Shown piece after piece: positions 1 through 11,526 of a stretch of DNA of 64,000 nucleotides. The notes beneath the pieces are model-generated. The model saw only the letters and a list, made by a program, of their open reading frames with translations. It was not told the DNA's origin and searched no databases. The stretch is from Colletotrichum lupini (lineage: Eukaryota; Ascomycota; Sordariomycetes; Glomerellales; Glomerellaceae): contig NC_064675.1 of NCBI RefSeq assembly GCF_023278565.1, positions 6,324,001 through 6,388,000 on the forward strand. Direction: 5' to 3'. Position numbers and translations under genes: made by a program. Positions within the stretch are counted from its first letter, which is position 1. Every line of letters starts with the position of its first letter.

Positions 1-889
1 CCGTCTCTGGCCCCTGAATCAAGTCGGCACAGTAGATCCAAGAGTCTGGGATTTTCGCCGAGACTTTGTTCCAATTGGCCGGTATGCAGAAAACCCGCTT
101 GTTGGGGAACGATTCTGGATCACCACGGACAACGTCTCTCCTAGCGATACCACCGGGATGCTTGTGTCCTACGATTGAGGCCAAGAAATCTGCCGTGGGC
201 AGTGGGCGTGTGCCGCGTTTGTTGGTGTTCAGAGCGTATTTCTGCTGGAAGGGCTCGCGACGTTCTTTATTCCTGCCAAAAGGCTCGTCGTTCCTACGGT
301 AGGGCCGGTCTCTGCGAAAAGGCTTCTCGTCGCGACGAAAGGGTTCGTCTCTGTCGTCCCTGCGAAAAGGCTCGTCTCGGTGGTAGCGTTCCTTATTCCT
401 GCTAAAAGGCTCTTCGTATCGGCGGAAAGGCTTCTCGTCTCTGCGAAAGGACTCGTCTTTGCGGAAGGGTTCTGCTTCTCTGCCAAAGGGCTCGGCGTCT
501 CGTCGAGAAAAAGCGGCGGACGGTGTCCTGGTAGAATTCGGGGTGGCGAGCGGGACGTCCTTATTGTAGGTTCGACGCTTGGCTCCGTTTTCTCTGTTGA
601 TGAACCCAGTCTTTGCCTGCCGGGTATCGACAATATTCAGCTTGAACTTGGAATCAAACTTGCTGTCGACCCTGTTCTCGAACTTTGACTCAAAGGCGTC
701 GGCCAAGGAATCTACAGGCTTTGGCTTCCTGTTATTGGATCGGCTGTGGTAGGACACTCGAGAGGAGACAGCTAGGAGGAACGGAGATGGCAGGGCTCTG
801 GCTGAACCTTTCCGGGGAAACAGCGAGGTGTATGGGAAACAGTTATTCAATGTTTGCGCCACATGCCTTTGGGTATCTGGGCGGTACAT
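1..889 (-). CDS. Partial protein with Arg/Glu-rich repeats, probably mitochondrial; runs off the left end
   Basis: I do not recognise the family. The minus strand is open from an ATG at 889 to the window edge, about 296 codons with no stop in the stretches I translated, so the C-terminus lies outside the window. The first 55 or so residues (MYRPDTQRHVAQTLNN onward) are rich in Arg, Ser and aliphatic residues and almost lack acidic residues, as in mitochondrial presequences. Residues about 130-215 form degenerate 7-8-residue units of the type [DE]xPFxRR (EPFGR, EPFRK, EKPFRR, DEPFRR), about a dozen copies, probably disordered and possibly nucleic-acid binding. The following non-repetitive part (PLPTADFLASIVGHKHPGG) looks like the start of a folded domain. 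The start could be downstream, and an intron is possible. Coding status is well supported by the regular repeat in one frame; function is unknown. Confidence 0.6.
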   Translation of the reverse strand, partial: MYRPDTQRHVAQTLNNCFPYTSLFPRKGSARALPSPFLLAVSSRVSYHSRSNNRKPKPVDSLADAFESKFENRVDSKFDSKFKLNIVDTRQAKTGFINRENGAKRRTYNKDVPLATPNSTRTPSAAFSRRDAEPFGREAEPFRKDESFRRDEKPFRRYEEPFSRNKERYHRDEPFRRDDRDEPFRRDEKPFRRDRPYRRNDEPFGRNKERREPFQQKYALNTNKRGTRPLPTADFLASIVGHKHPGGIARRDVVRGDPESFPNKRVFCIPANWNKVSAKIPDSWIYCADLIQGPET

Positions 890-1462
890 GAAGTTGAAGG
901 AGTGTGGGGAGCGCAGAAAAGGCTCACAAAAAGGGCAAAAAACGGGCGACGACCAAAAAAATTAACTGGTGGATATCAACACATTGGAGAAGGGGCAGCG
1001 TGCAGCTACGGAGAAAAAAAAATGATCGACTTGACTGGCTGGAATTTTGGTGACTGTTGCGGCGACGTGGGACGGGACGGGGAGTGACTACAGTCGGCCA
1101 AAAACTTTCCCACAGAAAAGGCTTTGGCGATAAGCGCTTATCAGATGCACGTGATTTCTTGTCAGATCTGCCTGAGATCTTTGGGGTGATTACATAATGC
1201 AACGGGCTATGAACATGGACATCGTGAATCTCGTTCTAAATTTGCCCATCTTCTAGGTATTCTAATCCCATAACCATTGACCCCATCGATGATGCCAACA
1301 CCTTGTGATGACACCAGCCAGTTTCTGTCCGCATCTCTCGCTAGAAAGTCAATCTTGCGAAAGCGCCCGTTCTTCGCCAAATAATTCCTTGAACGCCAAG
1401 TTCCTTTACTCTGACCGTCGACCAGCAATTTTGATGAACCCAAGTCTTCCAGTTAACCCCTC
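890..1462. other. Intergenic, no gene seen
   Basis: This holds the presumed promoter of the leftward gene ending at 889. Short ORFs here have no recognisable protein features. I see nothing else I can support. Confidence 0.5.
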
Positions 1463-1927
1463 TTAATCTCTCCTCACAGGCCGCGAGAATGAGTACTTCT
1501 GATACTGCTGATTTCTTCCAAGAACAACCGCCACAACCTCCTCGGCAGACTTATACCGGAAGCCAGCCGCGGCACCTCTATCTCTCACGCTTGGCGATAA
1601 TGGTGCCGCCTGAATCGTCGTCGTAGACATGGTGACAACCTGCGCCGCCGTCCGGGGCAGCCATAACGCTTGTGTAGCTTGCCATCCAAGACCTGAAGCA
1701 CCGCCGCCGCTACGCTTCGCGTTCCCGGCAGTGTGGGTCGTGGTTCGGCTGCTGGCGGGGCCGAGTGGTTGCTGCATGTACCCCAACTCGGCCTGCTCTG
1801 CCGTGGTAGTGGAGAGTGTGGTGCTGCTCCGCTGCGGGAACTGGCTTCGGACTGTAGCGGCGCCGGGTAGGGTTGCGACGCCTCCGAGGAGGAGGAGGGC
1901 TGATGACGAGGAGCGGATTGCGCTCAT
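1463..1927 (-). CDS. Possible small secreted or hypothetical protein (154 aa)
   Basis: An ATG-initiated minus-strand ORF of 154 codons. The N-terminus has a basic residue followed by a Ser/Leu/Gly/Ala-rich hydrophobic stretch (SSSSALLLLGGVATLPGA) that could be a signal peptide, with cleavage near residue 24-28. The rest is Ser/Thr/Ala/Gly-rich low-complexity sequence with no Cys pattern or domain I recognise. The plus strand is also open over part of the interval, so this may be a chance ORF in GC-rich DNA or one exon of a spliced gene. Treat as tentative. Confidence 0.3.
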   Translation of the reverse strand: MSAIRSSSSALLLLGGVATLPGAATVRSQFPQRSSTTLSTTTAEQAELGYMQQPLGPASSRTTTHTAGNAKRSGGGASGLGWQATQALWLPRTAAQVVTMSTTTIQAAPLSPSVRDRGAAAGFRYKSAEEVVAVVLGRNQQYQKYSFSRPVRRD

Positions 1928-3896
1928 GATGTGATGAACTGGAGTTCTTGGCGGTTGACTGTGTTTTCCAAGATGTGTTTTTTTCTTTTCTTCCCTTGAG
2001 GGATGGCTCTTTCGAGTTCAGAAGGGGGTTCTTTTCTTAGCTTTTTAGCTATGGAGGTTGAACGAGGGCGTCTCGTCGACATATACCTTATATATCTCTC
2101 GTTTTGGCCAAGGTACATGCATCTGCACGCACGCTCGGATTGTTGAGGCCGCACATACCTGCTCCCCACGCAAATCAGAGTAGACGTGGGAGAGAGTAGC
2201 GTTCCATTCCTGCAAAGGCGTGGCCAAACACCCGGAGGCATTCCATCGACCGCCGCGGTGCGTCCTTGCATGCGAAACAGAGCCAATGCCCGCTGCGGAG
2301 GAGGCCCGCCATGCCACACGCCCAATTGACGGGAATGGCGGGGGAAACAGTAATTAAGTACATACAAGGGACCTCGTGGAAGAGCACGGTGAGTACCTAG
2401 TGACGGGGTTGGAAATACCTGAACACCTAAGTGTGCTGAGGCGGCTTTCCGTCCCCCCACGGAGCTTCTCCTGTTGGTTGATCATCCATACCAAAGGTTG
2501 GTGACCAATGCCTTCTGGAGAGGAACCACTTGACTCCAATCCCCTCGTCTCTACGTTCCTCTGCCCCTCAACGCGAAATTCAATGGAAACTTATGCACTC
2601 ACCTGCATATGGGCTTTTACCAAACCCATCGAATCCGTGTCTCGAGCTAAGCGTCTCGCATCCCATCGCTTGGCATCTCCCGTGCTACCGCCCCCGCGCT
2701 CGGCCGTTGAGACACTTTCATCTCAGAGCAGATGCGCACGCGCGCTACAACCAGCCCTCAACAACATAAAAAGCCCAGGGCAGCATACACAGCCTGTGTG
2801 CTCCAGAAATAAGAAGCAGAGACAAGCACACAGCCAAAGAGCCCTGCTCCAAACTCAGAATCAGGTGCTTTGAAATTCCTCAAGGTTAGAGTTGATGATT
2901 CGCCAATCGATCAAAAACATGAGAGAGAGACTGTGGTGTTTTTGCATTCTCTGACCTCAAGACATCGCGCCATGTCTAGTTCGCCTACATATATTTTAAT
3001 ATTCAGCTAGGTACTCATGTCTCCTCTTCCTGAAAAGCCTGTGTTCCATTGGAAAGGTTCCTCGTGAAAAAGGAAGTATCTGCACCCGAGTGTGCCTGAC
3101 AGCTGACAAAGAAGCTTATCTTGATAACTCTATCTTATCAACCAGGCACTTGGACCTCCTCCACACGCTCCAAGGCAAGTCTTTCTTCTCTCCCCACATG
3201 CAAGCACCCATCACCCAAGACCCTTCCGAGTTCCGATTTCCATCCCCCGACACGCTTCCGGCCCAGCGGACGGAACGATAACTAATTACCAATAGCCAAT
3301 TTGTCAATCGCCATGTGGAAAACGAACCGGAACCCGTCAAGGGACCTACTAGGTGTAGATATATTTCCAAATACCTTAGTATGAGCCAGTCAAATTCATC
3401 ACCGGGTAATGCATCAAGCGACCCCAACCACCAAGTCAATTGCATCATCAGGGACAAGGACCACACCCCGATCCCTGCACGTTACCCCTCCAAATGCCCC
3501 TCGTTGGTGACAACTCGACAAGGTGAACTTTTGGTGTGAACCTCCACGTCACCCCACTACCGTTACCCTCCCCCTCGGCATCTACTCCACCATCCGAGAA
3601 CTGGAAGGGGTGGTCCGGCTCAGGGTAGGTATCGGGTGCCTTACTGCAAGGTCAGGTAAGCTAACAAAGCAAGCATCCGTAAGCAACATGCCGCAAGTTT
3701 GAGCGAGCAAAGTGGACCAGAAAGAAAGGGGAGACCAAACCCAAAGCTTCCACGTCCATATCATTACCCCCCCGTCGAGCAAGTGAAAAGTGGATTCCCG
3801 CATCCCGCAATCGCAATTCTGGCTTGCGCCCTCCTCCTCCACCCCCGTTCCGTAATCCCGACGATATAAAAACCACTACAACTTCCGCATCCCACA
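1928..3896. other. Intergenic, no gene seen
   Basis: About 2 kb between the doubtful minus-strand ORF and the flavin-reductase-like gene. Several short overlapping ORFs lack conserved features. The last 300 bp are C-rich, as is common for fungal promoters and 5' leaders. Confidence 0.5.
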
Positions 3897-4975
3897 ATGT
3901 CATCGCGCACCGCCCTCCGTACCCTCCTCCCAGCCATCACCAACAAAACCACGCTCGCACTCTCAAGGACAGCAGCCTCCAGAACCCTCACAATGACATC
4001 CCAAAACAACAACAAATTCGCCGGCGGCACCCAAGCAACCCACAACCCCCACCCGGACTTCAAATCCGTAGAATCCACCCGCCCGCCCTTCAACACCGAA
4101 GCCTCCATCACCTTCACAAAAACAATCTCCCCAGACTGGTCCTTCGGCTCCGGCGCGAACCCCCTAGGCCAGCCCGGCCTCTCAACACCACACGTGGCAA
4201 TCGATCCCCACGCCCAAGGCCGCCCGGCAGGCTTCAACTACAAACTCCTCATCTCCGCCATCACCCCGCGCCCCATCGCCTTCCTCTCCACCCGTTCCGC
4301 AGACGGCACCGTGACGAACCTCGCGCCGTTCAGCTACTTCAACATGGTGAACCACGATCCGCCAATGTTCGTCGTGGGCTTCGCCGCGTCCATCGAGAAA
4401 CCCAAAGATTCGCTAAAGTGCCTGCTCGAGAGCAAAGAGTGCGTCATCAACATCATCTCCGAGGGCTTTCTCGAGGCCGCCAACTCGACGTCCGTCAATG
4501 CGCCGTACGGGAAGTCGGAGTGGGATGTGAGTGGGTTGACGCCCGTGTACGACTGCGAGCACGTTCAGGCCGCGCGTGTGAAGGAGGCCGTCTTCAGCGT
4601 CGAGGGGAAGCTCGATTTTGTGAAAGAGTGGGATTCGCGCGCTACCCCGGGCAAGAAGAGCGGTGTTACTGCGTTTATTGAGGGCGTCAACTTTTGGGTG
4701 AGGGAGGATGCTATCAATGAGCAGAAGAACATTGTCGATCCTACTGTAAGTCTTTGTCCATCTTTAACCTTGGAGGAACCCCCAGCTCTTCTGGGTGGGT
4801 TTCGTGGAAAACTGGAATCTAACTTGATATCCCTCAGGTACTCCGCCCTGTCAGCAGGTTAGGAGGCATCACCTACGGCCGCACCACCGAGGTCTTGGAG
4901 ATCCCGAGAGCCGACTGGGATGGCAACATTGGTGGCGAGGAAGGCTATGAGAAGCTCAAGAAGAGTAAGCAATAG
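3897..4975 (+). CDS. Flavin reductase-like FMN-binding split-barrel protein (328 aa, one intron)
   Basis: Two exons, 3897-4745 and 4838-4975, join in phase 0. The intron (4746-4837, 92 nt) starts gtaagt, ends cag and has a CTAAC branch site near 4818. The product resembles the flavin-reductase / DIM6-NTAB family, which bind FMN and transfer electrons to flavin or partner oxygenases. The domain covers about residues 120-300, with typical segments ISAITPRPIAFLSTRSADG, NLAPFSYFNMVNHDPP and GRTTEV near the end. The first 32 residues are Arg/Ser/Thr/Leu-rich and lack acids, like a mitochondrial presequence. A second Met at residue 33 starts the sequence MTSQNNNK, so two translation starts could give mitochondrial and cytosolic forms (inference). 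The substrate cannot be read from sequence. Confidence 0.88.
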
Positions 4976-5345
4976 AGACTCAACGGAGTGTCATTCAAGA
5001 ACCAAGACGCACAGTTGTTTATCCAGGTAAAAGTGGCGTCAGAGAGAATCAACAACAATACGATGCGCATGCGCCCCCGAGATGTAATACATAGAAATTA
5101 GGTGGCATCCAAACAAAACGCGGCGGCCCGTCATCATCACGGCCACCGATGGATATATAGAATGCGACAAATGGTGCGCGTAAATACATGGTATATATAT
5201 CCCCTTGCCTCCTCTTATCTGCCCATGAAAACTCCAAGATAATCCCCCCACTGCACTCATCCTCATCATGAGAAATTCATGCAAATCATATCTTCGTGGA
5301 ATCAACATCTAGAACACCCTGCGCCCAAACGCCACCCACAATATT

Positions 5346-7378
5346 TCAAAGGTAGAGACTCTGCCCCGCGTGGGAGACAATAAACTCGCAGCCCAGCTGG
5401 GCGTCGGCTTCGTAGGCCTCGAGTTCTTGCAAAATAAGTTTTCCTTGGTCCCTTCCATCTGGGCGGTCCTTTACGTGGATAATGACAACTTTGATACCCT
5501 TGAGAGGTGGGCCCTTGGAGTGCCCATCCTCCGTCTCGCTCCATCCTTCAGCCTCGCGCAAAGACAATTCCTGTGTAGGAGTCGTCAGATGTGGGCTCTC
5601 TACCGATGTAGCAGCGGGCGGCAGTGGCGGTACGTGGCCAATGTCTGCAGACACAGCACGCTTGGCCACTGATTTGGGGCTGATTGGGGACTCATCGCCG
5701 CCGGCAAGGCGCGAAAAGGCGCCTCCTGTCCTTCGTCGTGGGATCGTGTCGGGTTCTGCTACACGTTTCCGCTTCCGGGAGGCATGGGCATCTCCTCGCG
5801 CCTCCTCAACAGTCTGAGCCAATGCGTGCATCTCTTCCATCACATAGCGGGGTTTTAGATGACCAAATAAGCGATCATCAGAGTGCGAGTCGTCGTATGA
5901 ACATTCGATGAAAATGGCAGCAAGTTGGCCAGCTACAATCTTTGGAGCAGCTTCTTCCCAAATAGTCAAGTTTCGAGGGGAGAGTGACATAGAATCCGGC
6001 TCGACGTCTCCAAAGATGAGTATCTCTAGGTTAGTAGCCATATCGAGGATAAAGTAAGCCGAGGAGTCGTAAACGCATACACTGGCCTGCGGCTCCGGCG
6101 CAACCGATGGTGCTCGAGGGATAGGCGCGGTGCTCGAGGCTAGGCCGTATGGCAGTATGCGCGGTGACGCCATGGATGCGGCATCGACAGAAGGATATCG
6201 TAGAGGTGTTGCAGTGGAGGAGGTCGAGCCGCGATGTGGGTGTCGCTCAATGCAGTGACCGTGTGAAACAGAATACGCCTTGATAGCGAGGCGATCCGCA
6301 ACCTCTAGATATCCTTTAGACTCGCCATCGCCAATGGCTGGCGACCCTCCTTCTACTAGCCGGGTATACGTGACTAAGCCTGCACCGTTACTTTCGTCGG
6401 ACAAGTTGGGCCAAATAACATTGTTGAAGATGTGAGTTTTGAGAGCGTTAACCGTTGAGGGCAATGCGGCAAGGCGCTTGGGCCTGGTAAGACCTGCCGT
6501 GTTCACGACGAAGCCGGAGATGTGATCGAGATGAGGATGAGTAATCACATACGTGTCGATAAGAGTACGAGTGATGAATGAGGCGATGGACGATGGATAC
6601 ACTGCGCCTGTTGCGACCTCCAGCTGACTGTTTGGTGTAAGCTGCAGGCCTGCAAATGGCCCGGAGGCAAGGGTGTGGGGGAGTGGAAGCTGGGTGCCGA
6701 GGCCTGGAGGTGCCGTTTCCTCAAGAATGCGAGTAATAGCCGAAAGATGAACACCGGCATCTACGGCGATGATGGAGCCTTTTGTCCACCCCGAGGCGAC
6801 TGAGCGAACTAGAAGAGCGGTAGTATTGGATTCCTGGGGACCGCCGCCGGCACCCTAGAAATTTGGGTTAGCGGAGGTGCGGACATGATGGGGCCACTCT
6901 TTGAGGGGATCCTGGCTAAGAAGCGATAGGTCACTCCCGTCGCATTGAAAGATGTGTCTATCTTCAGTCGCTTGCGCAAAGTGTTGAAGAAGAACTGCCG
7001 GCTCTCCCTCGTCCAATGCTGTTGCACTTGCAAAGATTCCAGGGGTTGAAGTGCTTGCAGCATGGATTTCCCATTCGGTGCGGTTGGCGCAACCCGAAGA
7101 AGTCGACTGCATGAACGACAAGAGGATATGCGCCGGGCGGCCGGGTCGGGATGATCTCGTGGGGGGACTTTTCCTCACTTCAGGAGAGACACACTCGAGA
7201 CGTCGGGGCCCAACAAGCCTCGGGGATGTGAAAGAGAACGCGCGCGATCTGCGACGTCGAAAGTCGGCAGTGAGGCGCATCAAAAAACGTGAGATGTGAG
7301 AGTGGAACGTACCAGGACAATGACCTGCAAGGCCGGCCGACGGAAATTCTCCGACTTCTCCCCATTTGTGTCTTCCAT
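5346..7378 (-). CDS. PDE1: Low-affinity (class II) 3',5'-cyclic-nucleotide phosphodiesterase, 524 aa, one intron
   Basis: Exon 1 is 7378-7313 (22 codons) and exon 2 is 6854-5346, with a 458-nt intron (donor gtacgt, acceptor ctag). The join is phase 0 and creates the family N-terminus LQVIVL/GAGGGPQESN. The enzyme hydrolyses cAMP, ending PKA signalling. The class II metal-binding motif THPHLDHISG lies at about residues 127-136, with GWTKGSIIAVDAGVHL upstream and FIECSYDDSHSDDRLFGHLKP later. Two low-complexity insertions interrupt the fold: a Ser/Pro/Ala-rich one around residues 240-290, and a basic then Pro/Ser-rich one (RKRKR near its start) around residues 390-470. The terminal segment GIKVVIIHVKD resumes the conserved domain. 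The intron is long for this organism. ORFs from 5684 to 7580 in other frames are shadows. Confidence 0.9.
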
Positions 7379-8252
7379 GGCGGGCTAGCTGTTGATGCGA
7401 AACGAGAGAACAAGTCGCGAAGAGGGTTGATAGAATTAGAATTCCTTCCAATGCCGAGAGCGCAGCCAATGCCGCCTCTACGAAGCCACCACCCCGCCTA
7501 GACGGGCTGCCAATGCCACGATGAGGTAATGGGGCCTGTGGTAGACAAGACGGAACGGCACGGCAGATGAGAATTGGCATGCGACGCAGTGATGGTCTTC
7601 GTTCTGGGTTGGTGGAGAAGATGCGATCAGTCGTAGTGTACAGAGACGCGCGCTCCGGTGGGATTTGATGGTTGGTTTGCAGGGGCTGACAGATCTGGAA
7701 TCTGCAATGTGAGTGAGATCGTCGGTGAGCGCGGGGTGAGGGTGTCGTCGGTGAGTGGTTGGTTTGGCGTCTTTACAGACAAGGTAGGTCGGCAATAAGA
7801 GGTCAGTAGGTACTCGGTAGGCTTGGCGGGTTGGATGCTGATGTGCGTGGAGACGCAATGACGGGCGTAAGGTTGCCGGGAGACGAAGTATGTGAGAAGG
7901 TTGAAAGAAAGAATAAGTTAGACGATGGACGGGAGAAAGACACAGTTTTGCGATCTTGATGGAGGGAGGTCGGAACGAAACAGGGCTGGGGCTCTCGTCA
8001 GGCCTGATGTTTGCGCCTACCACCCCCTTTGCGGTTTCTGGATCTTGTCTCTTTCAAAGATCCCTTCTTGACAGTCTTTTCCCCACAGCCAAGCCAGAGA
8101 GGGAAAGAGAAAAGGCGAAGCGGATGGATCTCGAGATGAGATGGACGGCTTCTCCGAAGGCCGACGTCGTGGCTACCGGGATAGGTGGGTTTGAGTGGTG
8201 ACCCAGCCAGCGGTGCTTCTGTACGGTATTAATTGGAGAGTGGAGAGCTCCT

Positions 8253-8288
8253 GGGAGCTGGAGTTGGAGCTGGAGCTGGAGCAGCTGG
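8253..8288. repeat. Degenerate GGAGCT/GGAGTT hexamer repeat
   Basis: Six tandem units of the form ggagct, ggagtt or ggagca within the upstream region of the phosphodiesterase gene. Simple microsatellite; no coding role supported. Confidence 0.75.
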
Positions 8289-8754
8289 CCGGGTCTTGTC
8301 TTTGGCGGGCGCGGTGCGGGCGTGTGGAATCGGTGCGGATGGCAGCGGTCGAGCGTTGTTTAAGTCCGATAGCCAGGGTGGTTTTTTAAATGGGTTTGTT
8401 GCTTTGGAATTGTTCAGGATCGAATAGATGGGTGACGGAGAGAGTCCAGGCCAGTTGCTTTGACGTGACGACAGAAGAGCAAGGCAACGCGGGTGCGCGG
8501 TGCAGTTGAGTTGCAGCTGCGAATGCGATGCAATGTGTGTGAGAGTGAGCGTAAGCGACCTCGGTCGGGTGCAGCTGCTGTGCAGTACGCAGTAAGGTAA
8601 GGTATTATGCGACGTGCAGTGACAACGAGGAACGTGGATGGGCCAGGGACTCAAGAGGAGTCAAGGGGGATGCTGTGTTGGGTGGTGGGATGGATGCCCA
8701 GGTGGAGGGATTCGGGGATGGATGGAGGGATGACTTTTGGAGGTGGCCTGCTAA

Positions 8755-8757
<3 letters not shown>

Positions 8758-8789
<32 letters not shown>
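8758..8789. repeat. Poly(A) homopolymer tract, 32 nt
   Basis: An uninterrupted run of A on the plus strand, read as 3 + 29 bases. The true length is likely to vary or be misassembled. It could be a length polymorphism or a retroposed poly(A) remnant; no adjacent duplicated target is obvious. Confidence 0.85.
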
Positions 8790-8792
<3 letters not shown>

Positions 8793-11526
8793 GTGCAGGA
8801 AGCGTAGAGTGGCCACCAAATGTTTGCGACAGCGATTTCTTCTCTCCCACAGACAGAAGGAGGATTTGCGCTTGCTGAGTGTGGTCGGAATGCGCGGGAA
8901 ATGATACCACAAACACCACTTCAATAACGAGTTTTTGCAAGTACCGATCCTGAGACGTGATGACAGAACAGAGCAGAGCAGCAGCAGCTCTTACTTTCTA
9001 CTTCTGCCTCCTGCCTCCTGCAAGTCAACCCTGGTGAGCCGCTCCTGCTTACTGGCAAGGACCGGAACTCTGTTGCGGCAACAACCCTCGTGTGCCACTG
9101 CTCGCACCTGCAGCTTTAGGTCCGATAGGTCGGGTAAAGGTAGGTGCTCACTTGGCTCGTGCACTACGATCGTGCTGCTCTTGCTGCTTGTTGTCTGTTT
9201 TCTCTCCCTCAAGGTACCCAAACCCTCTCCCAGCATGGAATCAACAGTCAGAAAGAGGAAAGCACAATGACAGACCCCCTGGTTGTGACTTCCCGAAAGA
9301 TGTAGGGTCGAATGTCGGGCCAATCTGTGGCAAGGTATCTGTAAATGGGCGGAACCTTCCAGTTGTAAATCTCCAACGCGTAATTGCCTAAAGGCCACAG
9401 GTTGAGGTGCCGTAACGTGTAAGGCAGGTAGGTTCGTTCCTTTGATGGTTTCCCCAGTCCGTGAGGTGCCTTCCAATCTTAACAACAGGTGCAACTCGTT
9501 GCGCAACGTGACAAGCACCTTCCACGCAAACTCTCAACTCTGCGCAACGTGGTGTCGACGTGTCGTAGCCTTTTTTTTGGTGTCGTCGCATCAATTCTCG
9601 CTCGTTGTTCTTCCAAATTCAATCTTGCTCTTGGGCTGCACATCTGCCTCTTTCTGTCTTGGAGCCTCTCGTCACCGCAAACTCAATTGCAGCCAATGTG
9701 CTCCCTAGGCTATTTTCGTGTCGACAACGCCCTCTTCGGCCAATACTGCCAAATCAAATCCTGTTTCGGCTTTCGTGCTTGTCGAATGTCGGCAAGGTCC
9801 CGTCCAAGACGCTGTCGAAGATCACCCGATGCCCTCCCTTCGGGGCTAAGCTTCAGCCCAGTGTTCCAGCTCTGTGCCGTCTGATGTCCGATCGCCGACT
9901 GCTCGCGGGGATGAGCGGGCTTCGATGCCGCACCAAGACAATCCCAAGTTGCCCCTCGAAGCTCGATAATGGGATGAAGCGAATCAGGCACTCTGAACCC
10001 TCTTCCCGACGGCAACCACCGCCGTGCTTCCCGTAGCACGTATCTGGGATCCTAATGCGATGAATCGTGACTGGCTTTTGCCTTTTGTCGCAAACTGTCA
10101 AAGCCAAAGAACAAAAATGGAACGATGGAAGAAGAGGGGGAAACAAGGTAACAAGTCAGTCAAGATTTACTTTGGCCGTTGTCTGAGTCAAAACTGCCAC
10201 ATCGAATTCGTCGAGAACAATACTCCAAGCCGACTGGCTTGCTATTTCGCAAGGATGGGCTGGCTATTCTAATCAGCCATGACTGTGACTGCAAGAAACT
10301 CGCCTCTCTATTTGTACTTTCACATGAGCTCAACACCCTCACATTATTTCATCCCGAACATTGACTGACATACCTTACACACCACAGATAGACACCTCTT
10401 TCAGCCGCCGGGCTCCCGCCCCCGCCCCCGCCAACGCGCACGCAGTGTTTTGCCCTCCTCTGGCCCTCCGAGCCCTGCCTTACATCTAGAGGAGCACGAG
10501 ATCCATAAGCCATTCAATAGGAATCGATCCAGCGGCTCTGTCGAGACGATACGACTCCGTACCATCTTACTTGCACGGCGCCCTCCTGCATCGTAGCATC
10601 TCCGTTTGGGACTAGCGCCCCTACTCCCCTCGGCCTCGCCGCGCTTTCGCACGCCAACGTTTCTTACCTGCGGGCCGCGAGAGCTACGATTCATTCGCAC
10701 CAACGCCGCGGCCCGCTTTCACCTTCGCCGACCTGCCCTTTCTTCACCTGTCCTCCTCGAGTCTGTTCAGCTTCTGCCCGTCTATGGCTACCGGGATACT
10801 TTGTACAGACCACGGCGTTGCCAATTCGCTGCCCAAGTCTCCATCATCCACGCAAAATGGCCTTCACACCATGTCACCGCTTCCGGTCATCCCTAGTTTA
10901 TTCTGCGGCCCCTCCATCCCGCTTCTCTTAATCGAAACTCTGTTATGTTGAGGGCTCCGTAGCTAAAGTGCCCCAAGCCATGGCTCCTGAACTAAAACCT
11001 CATCCGGCTCTTTTGGCGCCCGCTTCCTAGCACCTGTGAACAGCACTTGTCCGAACTTTCCCATCTTTCTGGGGTCAATTCGAGGCCCATTAGCGCGGGC
11101 GTGTGCTCTCGGCCGCAGCCTGCCGTCCGGCCGTTTGGAACCGTCGCATGGCGGCCGCGCCGGCCCCAGCTCCAGGACCCTTGGCAAGAGCCTGGATTGT
11201 GAGTCAGGATTCACGCTTGTCACTTGGGAAATGCACTCAAGTCTTGGGTTAGAGATCTGTTATTAATCATGTTGATACTAGGTTGGTCTGTATCGCTGAT
11301 TCGTTAAGGCCTCAGACCAGGCCTTTTATCCGCTTCTCCTCCCCGCCCTCTTGGGTGCATCTATATCTAATATGGGGTATCAATCCTATGCTAACCGCAG
11401 TCGTGTGAAGAAACCCCCTTGCTCCGGTCCAGAAAACAAACATCCCAATGTGGCCACAAATTACAAAGACTTTTTGGAGGCGCATGGTCATTCACCTCAG
11501 GGTAAGATAAACAAAGGCATCAATCA

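Larger units (their letters stand above)
7379..11526. other. Long intergenic region (4.1 kb) upstream of PDE1, no gene seen
   Basis: This lies between the 5' end of the leftward phosphodiesterase gene and the 3' end of the next leftward gene. Only short ORFs of low complexity are present on both strands. It contains simple repeats (listed separately) and CT- or CAG-rich tracts around 8980-9020. A noncoding RNA or a multi-exon gene with very short exons cannot be excluded. Confidence 0.45.

Noticed and set aside
229..633. Minus-strand 134-codon ORF with TETSLFAG-type repeats
   Set aside because: It is a shifted frame of the real repeat-bearing gene (1-889), which is open much longer and starts at an ATG with a presequence-like N-terminus.
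8605..8940. Minus-strand ORF with a poly-Phe stretch
   Set aside because: The poly-Phe is only the 32-base homopolymer read in frame; no other protein-like feature.
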